DNA from: Hyphomicrobiales bacterium | GTDB taxonomy: Bacteria; Pseudomonadota; Alphaproteobacteria; Rhizobiales; Rhizobiaceae | Reading direction: 5' to 3' | DNA length: 59,093 bases | NCBI GenBank assembly: GCA_900466875.1 | Contig: UBNQ01000013.1 | Location: forward strand, 1 to 59,093 | Shown: positions 41,345-50,204 of the stretch, piece after piece | How positions within the stretch are numbered: the first letter of the stretch is position 1 | Layout of the letters: the number at the start of each line of letters is the position of its first letter | The notes under the pieces: generated by a model | What the model was told of the DNA's origin: nothing | The model's database searches: none | The model's input: only the letters and a program-made list of their open reading frames with translations | Program-made: the position numbers and the translations under genes

Positions 41345-42931
41345 ATGAATCTCTACACCGCCGAAAGCGTTGCCGCAGGTGACGCATCTGTCGAACGGAT
41401 TGATGTCAAGGCGGTCCATTCGCCCGGCGAAAAACGCCAGCCGCTCTACGAAAAGCGCAAGAAGATTTTCCCCAAGCGGGCCGAGGGACGATTCCGGCGT
41501 TTCAAATGGCTGGTAATGCTCATCACCTTGGGCATCTATTATCTCACGCCATGGATCCGCTGGGATCGCGGTCCCTATGCACCAGACCAGGCGGTTCTCG
41601 TCGATCTCGCAGGCCGCCGTTTCTATTTCTTCTTCATCGAAATCTGGCCGCAGGAGTTCATCTTTGTGGCGGGCCTGCTGGTCATGGCCGGCTTCGGCCT
41701 TTTCCTGCTGACCTCCGCCGTCGGCCGCGCCTGGTGCGGATATACCTGTCCCCAGACGGTCTGGGTCGATCTGTTTCTCGTCGTCGAGCGTTTCATCGAA
41801 GGGGATCGCAACGCCCGCATAAAGCTCGATGCCGGCCCTTGGACAACAGCCAAGATCGTCAAGCGGGTCACCAAACATGCCACCTGGATCGCAATCGCGG
41901 TCGCGACCGGCGGCGCCTGGATCTTCTATTTTGCCGACGCGCCGTCGCTTGCCTTTGATTTCGTCACCGGTCAGGCCGCCTTCGTCGCCTATTCCACCGT
42001 CGCCACATTGACCGCCACGACCTATCTGCTTGGTGGGCTGATGCGCGAGCAGGTCTGCATCTACATGTGTCCCTGGCCGCGTATTCAGGGTGCCATGCTC
42101 GACGAACATTCGCTGACCGTCACCTATAACGACTGGCGCGGCGAGCCCCGCAGCCGACACGCCAAGAAGGCGGCAGCGAGCGGGCAGGTCGTCGGCGATT
42201 GCGTCGATTGCAACGCCTGTGTCGCAGTCTGTCCCATGGGCATCGACATCCGCGACGGCCAGCAGATGGCCTGCATCACCTGTGCGCTCTGCATCGACGC
42301 CTGCGACAGCGTGATGGACAAGATCGGCAAGGAACGCGGCCTGATCGCCTATGCCACGCTCGATGAATACGACGCTAACATGGCACTCGCGACGGCCGGC
42401 GGTACGCAGCCGATCAATCCCACCCGCACCCGCAAGCCGAATGGCGGCTTCGTCGAGGGCATCCGTCATTTCGACTGGAAGATACTGCTGCGGCCCCGCA
42501 CGCTGCTCTATATGGGCGTCTGGATGGCGGTCGGCATCGGTCTCGTCGTGGCGCTCATGTCCCGCGACCGGCTGGAGATCAATGTTCTCCACGACCGCAA
42601 CCCGCAATTCGTCATGGAATCGGACGGGTCGATCCGCAACGGCTATACGGTTCGTCTGCTCAACATGATCCCAGAACCGCGCACGATCATGCTCTCGCTC
42701 GAGGGTGTGCCGGATGCGGCGATGAAGATCATCGGCATCAGTGACGTACCGGCACGGGAATTTGCAATCGAGGTCGCGCCGGATAAGGCGATGGCTCTGA
42801 AGGTCTATGTCACGCTGCCGCGGGATAAGGCCAAGAGTGAAAAATCCTTCCATTTCATCGCCGAAGACCGCTCCAGCCACGAGCACAACAGTTATTCGGC
42901 CAATTTCTTCGTACCAGGAGGCAAGAGATGA
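41345..42931 (+). CDS. ccoG: cbb3 oxidase assembly ferredoxin-type protein CcoG
   Basis: CcoG/FixG is a membrane 4Fe-4S protein that, in studied species, reduces Cu(II) for delivery to the cbb3 oxidase. The 528-residue protein has several transmembrane helices (about 55-75, 95-120, 170-190, 205-225 and 345-365). It has WCGYTCPQTVW and a twin-cluster ferredoxin region (CVDCNACVAVCPMGIDIRDG with CITCALCIDACDSVM). The C-terminal Ig-like domain is periplasmic. ATG 41345 (MNLYTAESV) is chosen for AAAGGAA six bases upstream and the rhizobial family start. It overlaps ccoH by four bases and is first of ccoGHIS, preceded by an FNR-type box. Confidence 0.95.
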   Translation: MNLYTAESVAAGDASVERIDVKAVHSPGEKRQPLYEKRKKIFPKRAEGRFRRFKWLVMLITLGIYYLTPWIRWDRGPYAPDQAVLVDLAGRRFYFFFIEIWPQEFIFVAGLLVMAGFGLFLLTSAVGRAWCGYTCPQTVWVDLFLVVERFIEGDRNARIKLDAGPWTTAKIVKRVTKHATWIAIAVATGGAWIFYFADAPSLAFDFVTGQAAFVAYSTVATLTATTYLLGGLMREQVCIYMCPWPRIQGAMLDEHSLTVTYNDWRGEPRSRHAKKAAASGQVVGDCVDCNACVAVCPMGIDIRDGQQMACITCALCIDACDSVMDKIGKERGLIAYATLDEYDANMALATAGGTQPINPTRTRKPNGGFVEGIRHFDWKILLRPRTLLYMGVWMAVGIGLVVALMSRDRLEINVLHDRNPQFVMESDGSIRNGYTVRLLNMIPEPRTIMLSLEGVPDAAMKIIGISDVPAREFAIEVAPDKAMALKVYVTLPRDKAKSEKSFHFIAEDRSSHEHNSYSANFFVPGGKR

Positions 42932-43422
42932 GCACTGCATCGCAAAAAGGCTTCGTGTTCACGGGCTGGCACATGGCGGGCGTCATGGTCCTCTTTTTCG
43001 GCACGATCATCTCGGTCAATGTCTTCATGGCCTATAACGCCATCACCAGCTGGAGCGGTCTGGTCGTTCCCAACACCTATGTCGCCAGCCAGCAGTTCAA
43101 TGGCAAGGTTGCCCAGGCGAGGGCACTTGCTGCAACCGGCATCAACGGCAAGCTTACGGTGACAGCGGATGGCGCTCGCTACGAGGTCCTCGGCGCTGAC
43201 GGCCAGTCGGTCGAGGCCGATCGTCTCGTGCTGAATTTCAAGCGTCCCGTCGGCGAGCATCAGGATTTCAGCGTCGAACTGTCTGCCGAACGCAAGGGTG
43301 TCTTCGCTGCATCTCGTCAGGTCCTGCCGGGTCACTGGATCGTCGAGGCGATCGCCGAACGCAGCGGCGAGCGCATTCTGCACCATGCTGAGCGCGTCTC
43401 CGTGCATGGAGCCAAGAAATGA
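42928..43422 (+). CDS. ccoH: cbb3 oxidase assembly protein CcoH
   Basis: This 164-residue protein has one N-terminal transmembrane helix (about 12-35: GWHMAGVMVLFFGTIISVNVFMAYNAI) and a periplasmic beta-rich domain of the FixH family. It is needed for cbb3 maturation and interacts with the oxidase subunits. Start and stop both overlap neighbours by an ATGA junction, so ccoG, ccoH and ccoI are tightly coupled. The family-typical NPYVAS-like segment reads VVPNTYVASQQFNGK here. Confidence 0.94.
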   Translation: MSTASQKGFVFTGWHMAGVMVLFFGTIISVNVFMAYNAITSWSGLVVPNTYVASQQFNGKVAQARALAATGINGKLTVTADGARYEVLGADGQSVEADRLVLNFKRPVGEHQDFSVELSAERKGVFAASRQVLPGHWIVEAIAERSGERILHHAERVSVHGAKK

Positions 43423-45698
43423 GCTGCTGCGCTCCCGGATCGGAAGGAGAGGTCGTAAGATCCGCACCGTCTTCCGAGGAAATGCTGCTGGCGAGCCGCA
43501 ACCTTGGCGAAGGCAGGCGGCAGGTGGACCTGAGCGTGCCGGGCGTCCATTGCGGCGCCTGCATCGTCTCGATCGAAAACGCGCTGAAGACCATGCCCGC
43601 GGTAGAAAAGGCTCGCGTCAACCTCTCGACCAAACGTGTCTCGATCGTCTGGCTCCAAAAAAATGATGAGCCGGCTGTCGATCCCGTCGGTTTCGTCGGC
43701 TCGATCACGGCGGCCACTGGTTACGACGCCTATCTCTTCGATGCTTCGCTCGACGATGGCGACAAGCTGCAGCGCGATCTCGTGCGCGCCGTGGCCCTTT
43801 GCGGTTTCGCGGCTGCCAACATCATGCTTCTGTCGGTCTCCGTTTGGTCCGGCGCCGATGATGCTACGCGTGACATGTTCCACTGGATCTCGGCCTTCAT
43901 CGCCGCACCCGCGCTGATCTATGGCGGCCGTTTCTTTTATGCCTCCGCCTGGGCTGTGCTGAAACGCGGCCGCACCAACATGGACGTGCCGATTGCTCTG
44001 GCGATCACGCTTTCCTATGCGGTGTCGCTATGGGAAACCATGCATCACGGCGAACATGCCTGGTTCGATGCCACCGTTTCTCTGCTGTTCTTCCTGCTGA
44101 TCGGCCGCACGCTCGATCACATCATGCGCGACCGGGCGCGGGCGGCGATCAGTGGCCTCGCACGCCTGTCACCGCGCGGTGCTATGGTCCTGGCCGATGA
44201 CGGAACACGCGAATATCGCCCCGTCGAGGACGTGAAGCCGGGAGACCGTGTCGCCATCGCAGCCGGCGAGCGCATTCCCGTCGATGGCACGGTGGAATGG
44301 GGCACGAGCGACCTCGATGTCTCCATCGTCAACGGTGAAAGCGCGCCGCAGGCCGTCGCTCCCGGTGCCGTCGTCCATGCCGGCACGCTCAGCCTCACCG
44401 GTTCGATCGTCATCAAGGTCACCGCCACGGCAAAGGGATCCTTCCTTGCCGAAGTCATCACCCTGATGGAAGTGGCTGAAGGTGCCAAGGCTGGCTATCG
44501 CCGGATCGCTGACCGCGCCGCGCAGTATTATTCCCCCGCCGTCCACCTTCTGGCGATCACCGCTTTCGTCTCCTGGGGCCTTGCCGGCGGTGACTGGAAG
44601 CGGGCTATGCTGATTGCCATCGCGGTGCTGATCATCACCTGCCCATGTGCACTCGGCCTTGCCGTGCCGGTCGTGCAGGTGGTCGCCGCCGGCCGCCTGT
44701 TCAGGAACGGCATCATGGTCAAGGACGGCTCGGCCATGGAGCGGCTCGCCCAGGCCGACAGCGTCGTTTTCGACAAGACCGGAACGCTGACGCTCGGCCG
44801 CCCGCGCCTCGTCAATGGCAGCGATATCCCGGGTCCCGTCCTGTCTCTCGCCGCCGGCCTTGCCGCCCATTCCCGCCATCCTCTGTCGCGCGCGATCTGC
44901 GCCGTCGCCGCAGGCCCTTTCCCGCTTTTCGACGACGTGATCGAAATCCCCGGAAGCGGGCTCGAGGCACGCCGTCCCGAGGGGCTCTACCGGCTCGGCA
45001 ATCGCCGCTTCGCCTGTGGTGAGATCACCGGCAGCGAAAACACCGACCTCGAAGTTGTATTGTCGCGCGATGGCCAGGAAGTCACCTGCATCCGCTTCGA
45101 GGATGCGCTTCGCCAGGACGCTTCTACGGCCATCCGTACGCTCGAACACGATGGCATGCCGGTTGGCGTCATCTCGGGCGACCGTGTCGGCCCGGTCAAG
45201 GCTCTGGCCGATCAACTCGGCATCACCCGCTGGAAGGCGGAAATCTCGCCCAAGGGCAAGGCCGACCATTGCGCCTCGCTCGCCGGCGAAGGCCGCAAGG
45301 TCCTGATGGTCGGCGACGGCATCAACGATGCGCCGGCGCTGGCCGCAGCGCATGTCTCGATGGCACCCGCCACCGCCGCCGATATCGGCCGCCAGGCCGC
45401 CGATTTCGTCTTCATGCACGAAAGCCTCAACTCCGTGCCGCTGGCGATCGACATTTCGCGCCGCGCAGGCCAGCTTATCCGGCAGAATTTCGCCCTCGCC
45501 ATCGGCTACAACATCATCGCCGTGCCGATCGCGCTTGCCGGTTATGCAACGCCGCTGATCGCTGCCGTCGCCATGTCCACCTCGTCGATCATCGTCGTCG
45601 TCAACGCGTTGCGGCTGAACCGCGTCCGCACCGAGGACCTGCTGGCGCAGACGGAATTTTCGGCACCGGCCGACAAAGAGGAGATGCGCGCCGCATGA
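43419..45698 (+). CDS. ccoI: Copper-transporting P1B-type ATPase CcoI for cbb3 biogenesis
   Basis: This 759-residue ATPase is expected to export Cu(I) for CuB insertion into CcoN. The N-terminal metal-binding domain has GVHCGACIVSIE (Cys45, Cys48), plus an extra Cys pair at residues 3-4. The membrane part carries the CPC metal site in TCPCALGLAVPVVQ. The soluble part has the phosphorylated Asp in VVFDKTGTLTLG, the nucleotide-binding HP in AAHSRHPLSRAI, and MVGDGINDAPALAAAHVS. The order of eight helices fits class P1B-1. It is coupled to ccoH and ccoS by ATGA overlaps. Confidence 0.96.
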   Translation: MSCCAPGSEGEVVRSAPSSEEMLLASRNLGEGRRQVDLSVPGVHCGACIVSIENALKTMPAVEKARVNLSTKRVSIVWLQKNDEPAVDPVGFVGSITAATGYDAYLFDASLDDGDKLQRDLVRAVALCGFAAANIMLLSVSVWSGADDATRDMFHWISAFIAAPALIYGGRFFYASAWAVLKRGRTNMDVPIALAITLSYAVSLWETMHHGEHAWFDATVSLLFFLLIGRTLDHIMRDRARAAISGLARLSPRGAMVLADDGTREYRPVEDVKPGDRVAIAAGERIPVDGTVEWGTSDLDVSIVNGESAPQAVAPGAVVHAGTLSLTGSIVIKVTATAKGSFLAEVITLMEVAEGAKAGYRRIADRAAQYYSPAVHLLAITAFVSWGLAGGDWKRAMLIAIAVLIITCPCALGLAVPVVQVVAAGRLFRNGIMVKDGSAMERLAQADSVVFDKTGTLTLGRPRLVNGSDIPGPVLSLAAGLAAHSRHPLSRAICAVAAGPFPLFDDVIEIPGSGLEARRPEGLYRLGNRRFACGEITGSENTDLEVVLSRDGQEVTCIRFEDALRQDASTAIRTLEHDGMPVGVISGDRVGPVKALADQLGITRWKAEISPKGKADHCASLAGEGRKVLMVGDGINDAPALAAAHVSMAPATAADIGRQAADFVFMHESLNSVPLAIDISRRAGQLIRQNFALAIGYNIIAVPIALAGYATPLIAAVAMSTSSIIVVVNALRLNRVRTEDLLAQTEFSAPADKEEMRAA

Positions 45699-45847
45699 AC
45701 ATGCTCATCTATCTCATTCCCGTCGCACTTTTTCTCGGCGGCCTCGGGCTTGCAGCCTTCCTCTGGTCGCTGAAGAACGGCCAGTATGACGATCTCGACG
45801 GCGCCGCCTGGCGCATCATCGACGATGGCGAGGATCGCCCCGGCTGA
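45695..45847 (+). CDS. ccoS: cbb3 oxidase maturation protein CcoS
   Basis: This is a 50-residue single-helix protein (MNMLIYLIPVALFLGGLGLAAFLWSLKNGQYDDLDGAAWRII-type layout, described in parts here) of the FixS family. The conserved NGQYDDLDG segment follows the helix. It assists cofactor insertion into cbb3 oxidase. Its ATG overlaps the ccoI stop by four bases, and it is the last gene of ccoGHIS. Confidence 0.94.
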   Translation: MNMLIYLIPVALFLGGLGLAAFLWSLKNGQYDDLDGAAWRIIDDGEDRPG

Positions 45848-45977
45848 TGGAGCCAGAGCAACACGACGGCTATGGGGTCAGACAAATGTAGAATGTGGCC
45901 GATTTAGACAATCGCTCCCTTGCCCCCGTGACGCGCCAATGCCAAAAGAAAGCGCAACAAAATCGGAGGCTCCTCCC

Positions 45978-47411
45978 GTGGAACAGGCAGAAATCGGCCT
46001 AATCGGTCTCGGCGTCATGGGCGCCAACCTTGCCCTCAATATCGCTGAAAAAGGCAACAAGATCGCGGTTTTCAACCGCACTACCGAAGTCACCAAAAAG
46101 TTCTACGCGGATGCAGGCGCGCTTCAGGGCCAGATCATTCCGTGCGAAACGATGGAAGATTTCATCAAGGCGATCCGCCCGCCGCGCCCGATCATCATCA
46201 TGATCAAGGCCGGTGACCCGGTCGATCAGCAGATGGAACTCCTGAAACCCTACCTGTCGTCCGGCGACATCATGATCGATGCCGGCAATGCCAACTTCCG
46301 CGATACGATGCGCCGCTTCAAAAGCCTTGAAGGCAGCGATCTGACCTTCATCGGCATGGGCGTGTCCGGCGGCGAAGAAGGTGCCCGTCACGGACCGTCC
46401 ATCATGGTCGGCGGCACCGAAGACAGCTGGAAGCGCGTTGAAAAGGTGCTGACCTCGATCTCGGCAAAATTCAACGGCGAGCCTTGCGTCGACTGGCTCG
46501 GCGAAAACGGCGCCGGCCACTTCGTCAAGACGATCCATAACGGCATCGAATATGCCGACATGCAGATGATCGCCGAAATCTACGGCATCCTGCGCGATGG
46601 CCTCGGCATGAACGCTGCCGAAATCGGCGGCGTCTTCGGCCGCTGGAACGAAGGCCGCCTTGACTCCTACCTCATGGAAATCTCGGAAAAGGTCCTGAAG
46701 GCCAACGACCCGATTTCCGGCAAGCCGATGGTCGACGTCATCGTCGACTCGGCCGGCCAGAAGGGCACCGGCAAATGGTCGGTCATCGAGGCCCAGAACA
46801 TGGGTGTCGCTGCCACCGCCATCGAAGCCGCCGTTGCCGGCCGTGTGCTGTCCTCGCTCAAGTCCGAGCGTCAGGCCGCCGAAAAGATCCTCGGCAAGCC
46901 GGCTCTGGTCGAACGCCCCAAGGACGGCATGGCTTTCCTCGCCGATCTGGAACTCGCGCTGCTGGCCGCCAAGATCGGTGCCTATGCGCAAGGCTTTGCG
47001 GTCATGGCCGCAGCGTCGAAGGAATTCGGCTGGAACCTGCCGATGCCGACGATCGCAAAAATCTGGCGCGCCGGCTGCATCATCCGCTCACAGTTCCTCG
47101 ATGAGATCACCTCGGCCTTCAGCAAGGACCCGAATGTGGCAAACCTCATCGTTACGCCGGCCTTCTCGCAGCTCGTCAAGGAAACCGACGGCGCGCTTCG
47201 CCGCATCGTCTCCTATGCGGCGCTGAATGGTCTGCCTGCTCCGGCGCTCACCTCGGCTCTCTCCTATTTCGACGCCTATCGTCGGGGCAGGGGCACGGCC
47301 AACCTGATCCAGGCCCAGCGTGACTTCTTCGGCGCGCACGGCTTCGACCGCCTCGATGGCGTCGACAAGCACCACGGCCCCTGGGGTAGCGGTCTCGCAG
47401 ACTTTGCCTGA
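45978..47411 (+). CDS. gnd: 6-phosphogluconate dehydrogenase (decarboxylating)
   Basis: Gnd oxidises and decarboxylates 6-phosphogluconate to ribulose 5-phosphate, making NADPH. The 477-residue enzyme has the Rossmann start EIGLIGLGVMGANLALNIAEKG, NRTTEV, the substrate loop MGVSGGEEGARHGPSIMVGG, the catalytic Lys region GAGHFVKTIHNGIEYADMQ and the C-terminal domain ending GPWGSGLADFA. GTG at 45978 is preferred, with GGAGG eight to nine bases upstream and the family length. An ATG 13 codons earlier (45939) has no ribosome site. The gene is monocistronic and ends at a strong terminator. Confidence 0.95.
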   Translation: MEQAEIGLIGLGVMGANLALNIAEKGNKIAVFNRTTEVTKKFYADAGALQGQIIPCETMEDFIKAIRPPRPIIIMIKAGDPVDQQMELLKPYLSSGDIMIDAGNANFRDTMRRFKSLEGSDLTFIGMGVSGGEEGARHGPSIMVGGTEDSWKRVEKVLTSISAKFNGEPCVDWLGENGAGHFVKTIHNGIEYADMQMIAEIYGILRDGLGMNAAEIGGVFGRWNEGRLDSYLMEISEKVLKANDPISGKPMVDVIVDSAGQKGTGKWSVIEAQNMGVAATAIEAAVAGRVLSSLKSERQAAEKILGKPALVERPKDGMAFLADLELALLAAKIGAYAQGFAVMAAASKEFGWNLPMPTIAKIWRAGCIIRSQFLDEITSAFSKDPNVANLIVTPAFSQLVKETDGALRRIVSYAALNGLPAPALTSALSYFDAYRRGRGTANLIQAQRDFFGAHGFDRLDGVDKHHGPWGSGLADFA

Positions 47412-47432
47412 CAAGGGCTCATAAACGAGATG

Positions 47433-47462
47433 AAAAAGCCCGGCCAAGCGCCGGGCTTTTTT
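47433..47462. terminator. Bidirectional rho-independent terminator between gnd and lacI-type gene
   Basis: AAAAAGCCCGGC (47433-47444) pairs with GCCGGGCTTTTTT (47450-47462) around a CAAGC loop, giving T tracts on both strands. It can end both the plus-strand gnd and the convergent regulator gene. Confidence 0.95.
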
Positions 47463-47473
47463 GCATTGTCCGG

Positions 47474-48520
47474 CTAGTCCTTCGGTCCCATCTCCGACCA
47501 GATCGGGCCGTCGATGCTTTGCAGCAATTCTGGCGCAACCCCGTCGATGCGGGCCAGAACCGCCTTGGCCAGTTCCTGGCCTGCATGGCGCACATCCTCC
47601 GTCACGGTCAGCATTTCCGGCCTGATCCAGTTCAGGAATTCGGCCGACTGTTTCGACACGATATCGATATCCTTACCCAACCTGCGGCCCGCAGCCTCGG
47701 TGCCGGCAACCAGCGCGATCGACGCGGACCCGCTGAGCGAGATGATGCCGTCCGGCGGTTCGGGAAGGCGGCATAGGCGCTCGGCATAGGCGCGGATGTC
47801 CTCAAGCGGCGTCTCGGTCGTCATCCGCCCCATGGAAACTTCTGTCGCATGAAAATCCGAAAGCCCACGCTCGAAACCGATCCGGCTGTGGATCTGGTAG
47901 GAAAACCGGCTGAGCGGCGCCAATAGCGCAATACGCCGCCGGCCGCGTCGCACCAGCCGCTCGACCGCCTGATAGACATAGGCCTCGTTGTCGAAATCGT
48001 GGAAGGGATGTGCGATGCCCATATCTGTCCGGCCATGCGTGACGAAGGGCAGGTTCCGTTCGGTCATCAGCCGCACCCGCGGGTCGTCTGGCTCGAGGCG
48101 TGAGATAATCACCCCATCTGCCGAACCGGTATCGAGAATGTAGCGGACTGGCACCATCGGATCCTTCTCGAAGGAATGCGGCGTCACCACAAGGTGATAC
48201 TGGGTGCCGCCCAGCACTTCAGAAATCCCTTGGACCATCTGGCTGGTAAAGCCCATCAACTCCTGCTCGATGCTCAGCACCAGCGCGATCACGTTCGTCT
48301 TGCCGGTGCGAAGACGAACACCCGCCCGGTTCGGCTGGTAGCCGAGTTGGCGCGCGACCAGCCTGACCCGCTCCTTGGTCTCTTGTCCAATATCCGGCGC
48401 ATCCTTCAAAGCTCGCGATACGGTCGTGATACCGAGCCCCGTCATGAAGGCGATCGTCTTGAGGGTAGGGCGCTCGTTGCTCACCATAGTACGCGTTGAT
48501 GTTTTTCTGATTTCGTCCAT
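47474..48520 (-). CDS. LacI-family transcriptional regulator of the carbohydrate module
   Basis: This regulator of about 348 residues has an N-terminal LacI helix-turn-helix ([28 protein letters not shown]), the hinge helix region ([17 protein letters not shown]) and a periplasmic-binding-protein-like effector domain. The start is uncertain: ATG 48520 (MDEIRKTS) has a weak GCGGGC upstream, and GTG 48547 or ATG 48484 are alternatives. It is divergent from the ABC transporter operon. Two CG-centred near-palindromes, one near each start, are its likely operators, so it probably represses its own gene and the sugar module until an inducer is present. Confidence 0.92.
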   Translation of the reverse strand: MDEIRKTSTRTMVSNERPTLKTIAFMTGLGITTVSRALKDAPDIGQETKERVRLVARQLGYQPNRAGVRLRTGKTNVIALVLSIEQELMGFTSQMVQGISEVLGGTQYHLVVTPHSFEKDPMVPVRYILDTGSADGVIISRLEPDDPRVRLMTERNLPFVTHGRTDMGIAHPFHDFDNEAYVYQAVERLVRRGRRRIALLAPLSRFSYQIHSRIGFERGLSDFHATEVSMGRMTTETPLEDIRAYAERLCRLPEPPDGIISLSGSASIALVAGTEAAGRRLGKDIDIVSKQSAEFLNWIRPEMLTVTEDVRHAGQELAKAVLARIDGVAPELLQSIDGPIWSEMGPKD

Positions 48521-48587
48521 CGTGCTGCCCGCATCGACTGTCGCCACTGAAAGTTTGCGTGATTCAATCCGCTTATTACAGAAAAAT

Positions 48588-48601
48588 CTGAAACGTTACA
48601 G
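48588..48601. promoter_or_regulatory. Candidate LacI-family operator O1
   Basis: CTGAAACGTTACAG is a 14-bp palindrome around a central CG with one mismatch. It lies 68 bases upstream of the LacI-type start codon. The same pattern recurs in front of the ABC operon. Confidence 0.7.
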
Positions 48602-48660
48602 GTAATTTTAAACTCGCATTGGAGGAGGAGATCTCATAGCGCAACCCAGGGTTGTCATTA

Positions 48661-48691
48661 CGCATTTGCACATCGATTTTGTGCAAATGCG
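48661..48691. repeat. 11-bp perfect inverted repeat in the regulatory region
   Basis: CGCATTTGCAC (48661-48671) is exactly complementary to GTGCAAATGCG (48681-48691) around a nine-base spacer. It could be a binding site for a second regulator or a leader hairpin. It has no T tract. Confidence 0.6.
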
Positions 48692-48850
48692 AAATAGATG
48701 TGTTTTGGATCGATCTTATTCCCGCACTTTGTGGAAAATCATGCTTTCACTGCTTCAATAGAACGCTCGCAAAAGTAGAGGATCGGATTGTTGATGCAAT
48801 AATTAGGATCGGCGGGCTTGCCACCTCAATGGCTTTGCCCTAGCTTTTTA

Positions 48851-48864
48851 CTGCAACGTTTCAG
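48851..48864. promoter_or_regulatory. Candidate LacI-family operator O2
   Basis: CTGCAACGTTTCAG is again a CG-centred near-palindrome with one mismatch; combined with O1 the consensus is CTGAAACGTTTCAG. It ends 15 bases before the start codon of the sugar-binding protein and touches its ribosome site, an ideal place for repression. Confidence 0.72.
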
Positions 48865-48879
48865 TGAGGGAGGAGACTC

Positions 48880-50112
48880 ATGCGTATCCGTGCATTTGCA
48901 GCTGTTCTGGCTGCCACCGCGGCATTGCCTTGTGCAGCCCAGGCCGCCGATCTGGAAGTCACGCATTGGTGGACATCGGGAGGTGAGGCGGCGGCCGTCA
49001 AGGAACTGGCGACCGCATTCGATGCAACCGGCAACAAATGGGTCGATGGTGCCATCGCCGGTTCCGGCAGCACCGCTCGTCCGATCATGATCAGCCGCAT
49101 CACCGGCGGCGACCCGATGGGCGCCACCCAGTTCAACCACGGCCGCCAGGCCGAGGAATTGGTGCAGTCCGGCCTGATGCGGGACCTGAACGATGTCGCC
49201 GAGAAGGGCAAGTGGAAGGACATTATCAAGCCCGCCAGCCTGCTCGACAGCTGCACCTTCGAGGGCAAGATCTATTGTGCCCCGGTCAACATCCATTCGT
49301 GGCAGTGGTTGTGGCTGTCCAATGCTGCTTTCGAGAAGATCGGCGTACCGGTTCCCAAGGACTGGAATGAATTCGTCGCGGCAGGTCCGAAGCTGAGGGA
49401 AGCTGGCCTTCAGCCGCTTGCCGTCGGAGGCTCCGCCTTCCAGGTCAACGGCCTGTTCGACACGCTGGTGATTTCGCTCGGCGGCACCGAGCTTTATAAC
49501 AAGGTCTACAAGGACAAGGACGAGGAAACCGCGGCCGGTCCCGAAATGGCAAAGATCTTCGCCGCCGCCGATGATGCCCGCAAACTGACCAAGGGCTCTA
49601 ACGTCCAGGACTGGAACCAGGCGACCAATCTGGTCATCACCGGCAAGGCCGGCGGCCAGATCATGGGCGACTGGGCGCAGGGCGAGTTTCAGCAGGCGGG
49701 CCAGGTCGCGGGCAAGGATTATACCTGCCTTCCGGGCCTTGGTCTCAACCAGACGCTGACGACCGGCGGCGATGCCATCTACTTCCCGCTTCTCGAAGAC
49801 GAGGAAAAGTCCAAGGCGCAGGAAGTGTTGGCGGAAACCATCGTCGATCCGAAGGTGCAGGTCGCTTTCAACCTCAAGAAGGGATCGGTGCCGATCCGCA
49901 GCGACGTCGATCTTGCAGCCGCCAATGACTGCATGAAAAAGGGCATCGACATTATCGCCAAGGGTGGCACCGCCATCAGCACCGACCAGCTCGTTTCGGC
50001 CGATACCCAGAAGCAGAAGGAGGACCTGATGTCCGAATTCTTCGCCAAGGAATCGATGACGCCGGAACAGGCACAGGAACGCTTCGCCGAAATCATCGGC
50101 TCGGCGGACTGA
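48880..50112 (+). CDS. Carbohydrate ABC transporter substrate-binding protein
   Basis: This 410-residue periplasmic protein has a signal peptide (MRIRAFAAVLAATAALPCAAQA, cleavage before ADLEV) and a family-1 extracellular binding fold. It starts LEVTHWWTSGGEAAAVKELATAF and continues with MSRITGGDPMGATQFNHGRQA-like and VNIHSWQWLWLSNAAFEKIG segments. It resembles glucose/mannose-type binding proteins of the CUT1 family. The ligand is not determined, but the beta-mannosidase downstream suggests a mannose-containing or related beta-glycoside. GGGAGGAG precedes the ATG. A perfect hairpin follows the gene. Confidence 0.93.
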   Translation: MRIRAFAAVLAATAALPCAAQAADLEVTHWWTSGGEAAAVKELATAFDATGNKWVDGAIAGSGSTARPIMISRITGGDPMGATQFNHGRQAEELVQSGLMRDLNDVAEKGKWKDIIKPASLLDSCTFEGKIYCAPVNIHSWQWLWLSNAAFEKIGVPVPKDWNEFVAAGPKLREAGLQPLAVGGSAFQVNGLFDTLVISLGGTELYNKVYKDKDEETAAGPEMAKIFAAADDARKLTKGSNVQDWNQATNLVITGKAGGQIMGDWAQGEFQQAGQVAGKDYTCLPGLGLNQTLTTGGDAIYFPLLEDEEKSKAQEVLAETIVDPKVQVAFNLKKGSVPIRSDVDLAAANDCMKKGIDIIAKGGTAISTDQLVSADTQKQKEDLMSEFFAKESMTPEQAQERFAEIIGSAD

Positions 50113-50138
50113 TCATTCCATCACGATCCTGAACCGCA

Positions 50139-50162
50139 CCGGCCCTGCTTTGGCAGGGCCGG
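50139..50162 (+). terminator. Intra-operon hairpin after the sugar-binding protein gene
   Basis: CCGGCCCTGC (50139-50148) pairs perfectly with GCAGGGCCGG (50153-50162) around TTTG. No T tract follows. It is probably an mRNA 3' stabiliser that gives more binding protein than permease, like the hairpin at 23047-23076. Confidence 0.6.
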
Positions 50163-50204
50163 AAGGAAAGGCCGCGCCTGTCGTATGCCGATCGAGGAGG
50201 AAAC

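Larger units (their letters stand above)
48521..48879. other. Regulatory region between the LacI-type gene and the ABC operon
   Basis: This 360-base gap has no gene but several dyads: the two operator-like sites (48588-48601 and 48851-48864), CAACCC-A-GGGTTG at 48642-48654 and an 11-bp inverted repeat at 48661-48691. It is AT-richer than the flanking genes. The promoters of both divergent units lie here. Confidence 0.7.

Noticed and set aside
41210..42940. 576-codon open frame antisense to ccoG
   Set aside because: ccoG is certain from its ferredoxin motifs and synteny; the antisense frame has no recognisable domain.
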